Positions 60,570 through 64,000 of a DNA stretch of 64,000 nt are shown one piece after another. The stretch covers positions 2,900,645-2,964,644 of the forward strand of contig NC_060902.1 in assembly GCF_014805685.1 (NCBI RefSeq), written 5' to 3'. This stretch comes from Silurus meridionalis (Eukaryota > Chordata > Actinopteri > Siluriformes > Siluridae). The notes beneath the pieces were generated by a model. That model was not told where the DNA came from. It made no database searches and saw only the letters and a list, made by a program, of their open reading frames with translations. The translations under genes and the position numbers were made by a program. The stretch's first letter is position 1. Each line of letters begins with the position of its first letter.

Positions 60570-60805
60570 AATCATAGGAGTTCAGAGACCCAAACCTGTT
60601 CCAGAATGATGTTAAGATATGCTTTACGCATCAGACTTTAGTAAAGCCATGGTGGTGGAACGAATCTCCACAAATCTCCACAAAATCTAGTGCAACATCT
60701 TCTCAGAGCAGTGGAGGTTATTATAACATCTAATAGGGACTCACTGTGAAGTAGGAAGTTCAAAAAGAAGCAATCTTATGTGCTTTTAAACTTTTGTCAA
60801 TAAGG
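60570..60805 (+). mobile_element. Tc1/mariner-derived repeat, truncated
   Basis: GAGACCCAAACCTGTTCCAG, CCACAAAATCTAGTGCAACA, CTCAGAGCAGTGGAGGTTAT. The left terminus is missing. Confidence 0.65.
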
Positions 60806-61179
60806 AACAAATGTGCATTTTGCATATGTAGATTTCCAGGATTGTATTCTGAAACACACACTTTCCATTATGTGATTTGGATTAATCTGCATACCAGGCT
60901 TGTGGATTAACCTCAGGAGAACATGTGACATGTACAGTTGCTACACTGAAGCATACATAAGTCTCTCATTACAATACAAAAGACCTCTGATTATAAATAT
61001 AATGGAAGAAGTTATACATGGGAGCGACGTCATGCTGAAAAAGCTTAAAAGCTTCAGGGATTTGTAGTGATTCCTAGTGGTCATGGTAGTTTCATTTAAG
61101 TTCTATCAGCCCTAATGGTGCCTGGTTTAATGTTTATTTAGACTGAATAGTGCACTGCATGTGTGGAGTTTTGACATTG

Positions 61180-61622
61180 GACCTCCTGGAGTGTTTAAAG
61201 GCTCTGGCATGGAGAAGCTGATGCTGGATCTGTGATGATCACAAATGTTGAGCTCAGTAGTTCCTAGTTTTATAACCATAAAGACTGTAGAAAGAACATT
61301 ACTTATAATCTTATACTCCAGTGCTCATGTTAGTTCTCACTCTCCAGTGTTCTGTACTGTTGAAAGATTTATGATCAAACTCTTGATGTCACCCAAATGA
61401 GGATGGGTTCCCCTTTTGAGTCTGGTTCCTCTCAAGGTTTCTTCCTCATAACATCTAAGGGAGTTTTTCCTTGCCACAGTCGCCACGGCTGCTCATCAGA
61501 GATAAATACACTTTATATATTTAATACCATTCACCTTCACTGTTGATTTGTGTAAAGCTGCTTTGAGACAATGTCTGTTGTGAAAAGCGCTATAGAAATA
61601 AACTTCACTTGACTTGACTAAT
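61180..61622 (+). mobile_element. LINE 3' end or derived SINE
   Basis: CTTCCTCATAACATCTAAGG, GAGTTTTTCCTTGCCACAGT, GTAAAGCTGCTTTGAGACAA and GAAAAGCGCTATAGAAATAA end in ACTTGACTTGAC. This tail is one of the commonest fish retroelement 3' ends. A second, shorter piece is at 62390-62470. Confidence 0.7.
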
Positions 61623-61779
61623 GAATTAGATTCCAGTGGTATTCGGTTAATCAAGTAATTTGGTCATTTGGTGTAACATAATGGAAAAACTTAAAGGTGA
61701 CACATTCTTGATACGTTTAATGGTTTTCTAATGGAATCCAGTCACATCCTATAGGAACCCAACAGGGATTGTAAAATTA

Positions 61780-62325
61780 ACAATGTGACGCATCGATTTA
61801 AATGTGTGCATCGGATACTAGTTGGCATTTGTATCCTGACGCGCCGTTTGTAGCGTATTTGCATCAGTTAAAAACGATTTGTATGTAATTATTAGTTACA
61901 TTTTTATTACTTCCAAAGTGACCAATGTTTTATATGTGGATTGATTTCTCCTCGCTAAACTGTTTCTCAAGCGCGTTCTCTCATTCACGTAGCAGCAGTG
62001 GTGCTTTGACGTACTGTATCACAACACTACGGAGAAAGGGGCGTGTCCTGAGAGTCACATAGATCATGGATTAACATGGCAGAGGTAGAACTGCATCTTC
62101 CTTGAGACAGAACAGAAAAAGACGTCTGGTTCGTTGCATCGTACAGCATTGAATCACATTGTGTTAAATCAAATCTAAATCGGTTCCCACTGCATAATAG
62201 GGAGTGAATCGTATCGCATCACATCGGTAGCTTCTCCATATGCACATTTAATGGATCGTATCTTTGGCTACGCATCAAAATGCTAATCGTATCGACCTGA
62301 GTTATAGAGATGCACATCACTAGTG
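61780..62325 (-). mobile_element. Dispersed repeat of unknown class, longest copy
   Basis: In reverse it carries the shared core (ATTAACATGGCAGAGGTAGA, GAGACAGAACAGAAAAAGAC) and the ATCGTATCGCATCACATCGG end, then GAGATGCACATCAC. No coding frame is left. Confidence 0.6.
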
Positions 62326-62389
62326 TCTAATGGTGATTGTTTTGTCCTGGAGTATATTTCAGAAAACACATGAGGGAACAATGCAGTCT

Positions 62390-62475
62390 AGATGAGTCCC
62401 CCAGATGAGGAAGGGTTCCTCTCAAAGTTTCTTCCCATGTAATTTTAGGAGGTTTTTCCTCAACACTATCACAAT
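62390..62475 (+). mobile_element. LINE 3'-end fragment
   Basis: AGGGTTCCTCTCAAAGTTTC then TTTTAGGAGGTTTTTCCTCA matches 61420-61475 of the larger copy. Confidence 0.55.
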
Positions 62476-62479
62476 TCAT

Positions 62480-63550
62480 GGTTCACAAGTTAATCCACTT
62501 ACTGGTCTTTTTTTCTCGAACAAACCACCATGGACACCGGACCTGCGATCTTTTGTGCAATTAATTAAAAAATGATTGCTTTTAATTACAAAATACTCCC
62601 TCAACATTCCTGCAAGTGCAAACGAATGACAAACTTTTGTAAAATAATCCGATCCTGTTGGGAAAACATTCACGCCGGTTTTCCTTTTTTGTTTTCTGAG
62701 GGATCAGCGGTCATTTGTAAGTAAAACGATACCATAATAGGATCTGGATCAATAACTGAATCCTTGAAAAAACTCATTTGATCCTGAATTATTTAAAGGC
62801 AACCAAAACGATTTCATTTGGAAGTGAAACAATTGTTTTTAATTTTACATATTATTTTTATACACTGAGAAGATACAAATTATACAAATAGACTTTGATT
62901 TACTCATATGGCTGCTGCTTTTGTCCAAACAAACTCACAAATCTTCTCAAAGATGCAAGGATTTGAGCTTGTGATTAAGTCTTGGCAACCGGGATGAAGT
63001 AGACGAGTCTTTCAGTAGAAGATGAGGAGAGGATTTGTGGTGTTTTGGTGATGTGGGTTCACACCTCGCCATGTTGTAACGTCTCCGTCTACACACACCA
63101 GATCGCTGGAGATGAGCTGCTGACAAAGTGCATCCATGACCTGGAAGATGGGAATGGATTCTGTAGCCAAGAGAGACGTTGGTTTATTTATGCACTTCAA
63201 TGTAAATACAAGCAATTTGGTGAAAATTGGATTTTCCAATAAATAAAATGAATTGACTTTTTCTCTTCATTAACCCCAAGAAACCACGAACCAAAATGTC
63301 AAACACAAAGTTGAATTCTGTGAATTCGATATAAATCTAGAAAAATAAATTATCATATTAAATTAACGTTTTTATAATTAACAATAAAATTATTTTCTAA
63401 AATGGCGTGTTCGCTACCTTGACCTTTCACGTTGCACAGATCGAGTGTTTTCAACAGGATTTTACTCAGCGTCTTCCGTGAGATTCTCTGTCAAAATATA
63501 CAAAAAAGATTATGTCGTGTCAGGGTTTTTTGTTACTGACAGAAATTGAC
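62480..63550. other. Intergenic, nothing recognised
   Basis: AT-rich DNA with no gene-like frame, between the LINE fragment and the 34-bp array. Confidence 0.5.
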
Positions 63551-63553
63551 CTC

Positions 63554-64000
63554 AAACTGTACTAAAGTGTACGATATACTGTAGTGTTTGGGATACTGAA
63601 GTGTACGATATACTGTAGTGTTTGGGATACTGAAGTGTACGATATACTGTAGTGTTTGGGATACTAAAGTGTACAATATACTGTAGTGTTTGGGATACTA
63701 AAGTGTACGATATACTGTAGTGTTTGGGATACTGAAGTGTACGATATACTGTAGTGTTTGGGATACTAAAGTGTACAATATACTGTAGTGTTTGGGATAC
63801 TGAAGTGTACGATATACTGTAGTGTTTGGGATACTGAAGTGTACGATATACTGTAGTGTTTGGGATACTAAAGTGTACGATATACTGTAGTGTTTGGGAT
63901 ACTGAAGTGTACAATATACTGTAGTGTTTGGGATACTAAAGTGTACGATATACTGTAGTGTTTGGGATACTGAAGTGTACGATATACTGTAGTGTTTGGG
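63554..64000. repeat. 34-bp minisatellite at the window end
   Basis: A 34-base unit (core ATACTGTAGTGTTTGGGATA) repeats about 13 times and is still running at the last base. Units differ mainly at CTAAAG/CTGAAG and TACGAT/TACAAT. Confidence 0.97.

Noticed and set aside
63552..63914. 120-residue minus-strand frame of repeated QTLQYIVHFS-like units
   Set aside because: It is only the 34-bp tandem array read in successive frames; no start context, splice signals or homology.

Overview
This is vertebrate nuclear DNA, almost certainly from a teleost fish. It has two intron-containing genes with GT-AG introns, long intergenic and intronic stretches, dinucleotide microsatellites, and many relics of Tc1/mariner, hAT-like, LINE and tRNA-derived SINE elements of the kinds that fill fish genomes. 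The dense family of short Tc1-derived repeats suggests an otophysan such as a catfish, but that is a guess. There is no sign of prokaryotic or viral genes.

Layout. 1-6.8 kb: non-coding; simple repeats and one Tc1 relic, then about 3.5 kb of high-complexity DNA with no recognised repeat. 6.84-11.75 kb: klhdc8a on the + strand, five coding exons giving a 354-residue, seven-blade kelch propeller. 11.75-32.7 kb: intergenic, packed with mobile-element relics, including a tower of insertions nested three levels deep at 28.2-30.3 kb. 32.7-35.1 kb: a GAGTC-type repeat, a CpG-rich patch with two inverted CCAAT boxes, long alternating CA/TA tracts, a candidate non-coding exon and a TATA box; this is probably the promoter and 5' untranslated zone of the next gene. 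35.15-56.25 kb: slc41a1 on the + strand, ten coding exons giving a 526-residue MgtE-type magnesium carrier. 56.25-59.2 kb: probable slc41a1 3' untranslated region. 59.2-64 kb: repeat relics, ending in a 34-bp tandem array that runs off the window.

The two genes are not known to act in one pathway. KLHDC8A is a kelch propeller protein of poorly defined function; SLC41A1 moves Mg2+ across the plasma membrane. Their human orthologues both lie at 1q32.1, so side-by-side placement here looks like conserved synteny. The most unusual local features are an array of about twenty 83-bp units in slc41a1 intron 9, a klhdc8a intron that is mostly GT repeat starting five bases past the splice donor, and the nested transposons. 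I found no convincing new gene system.
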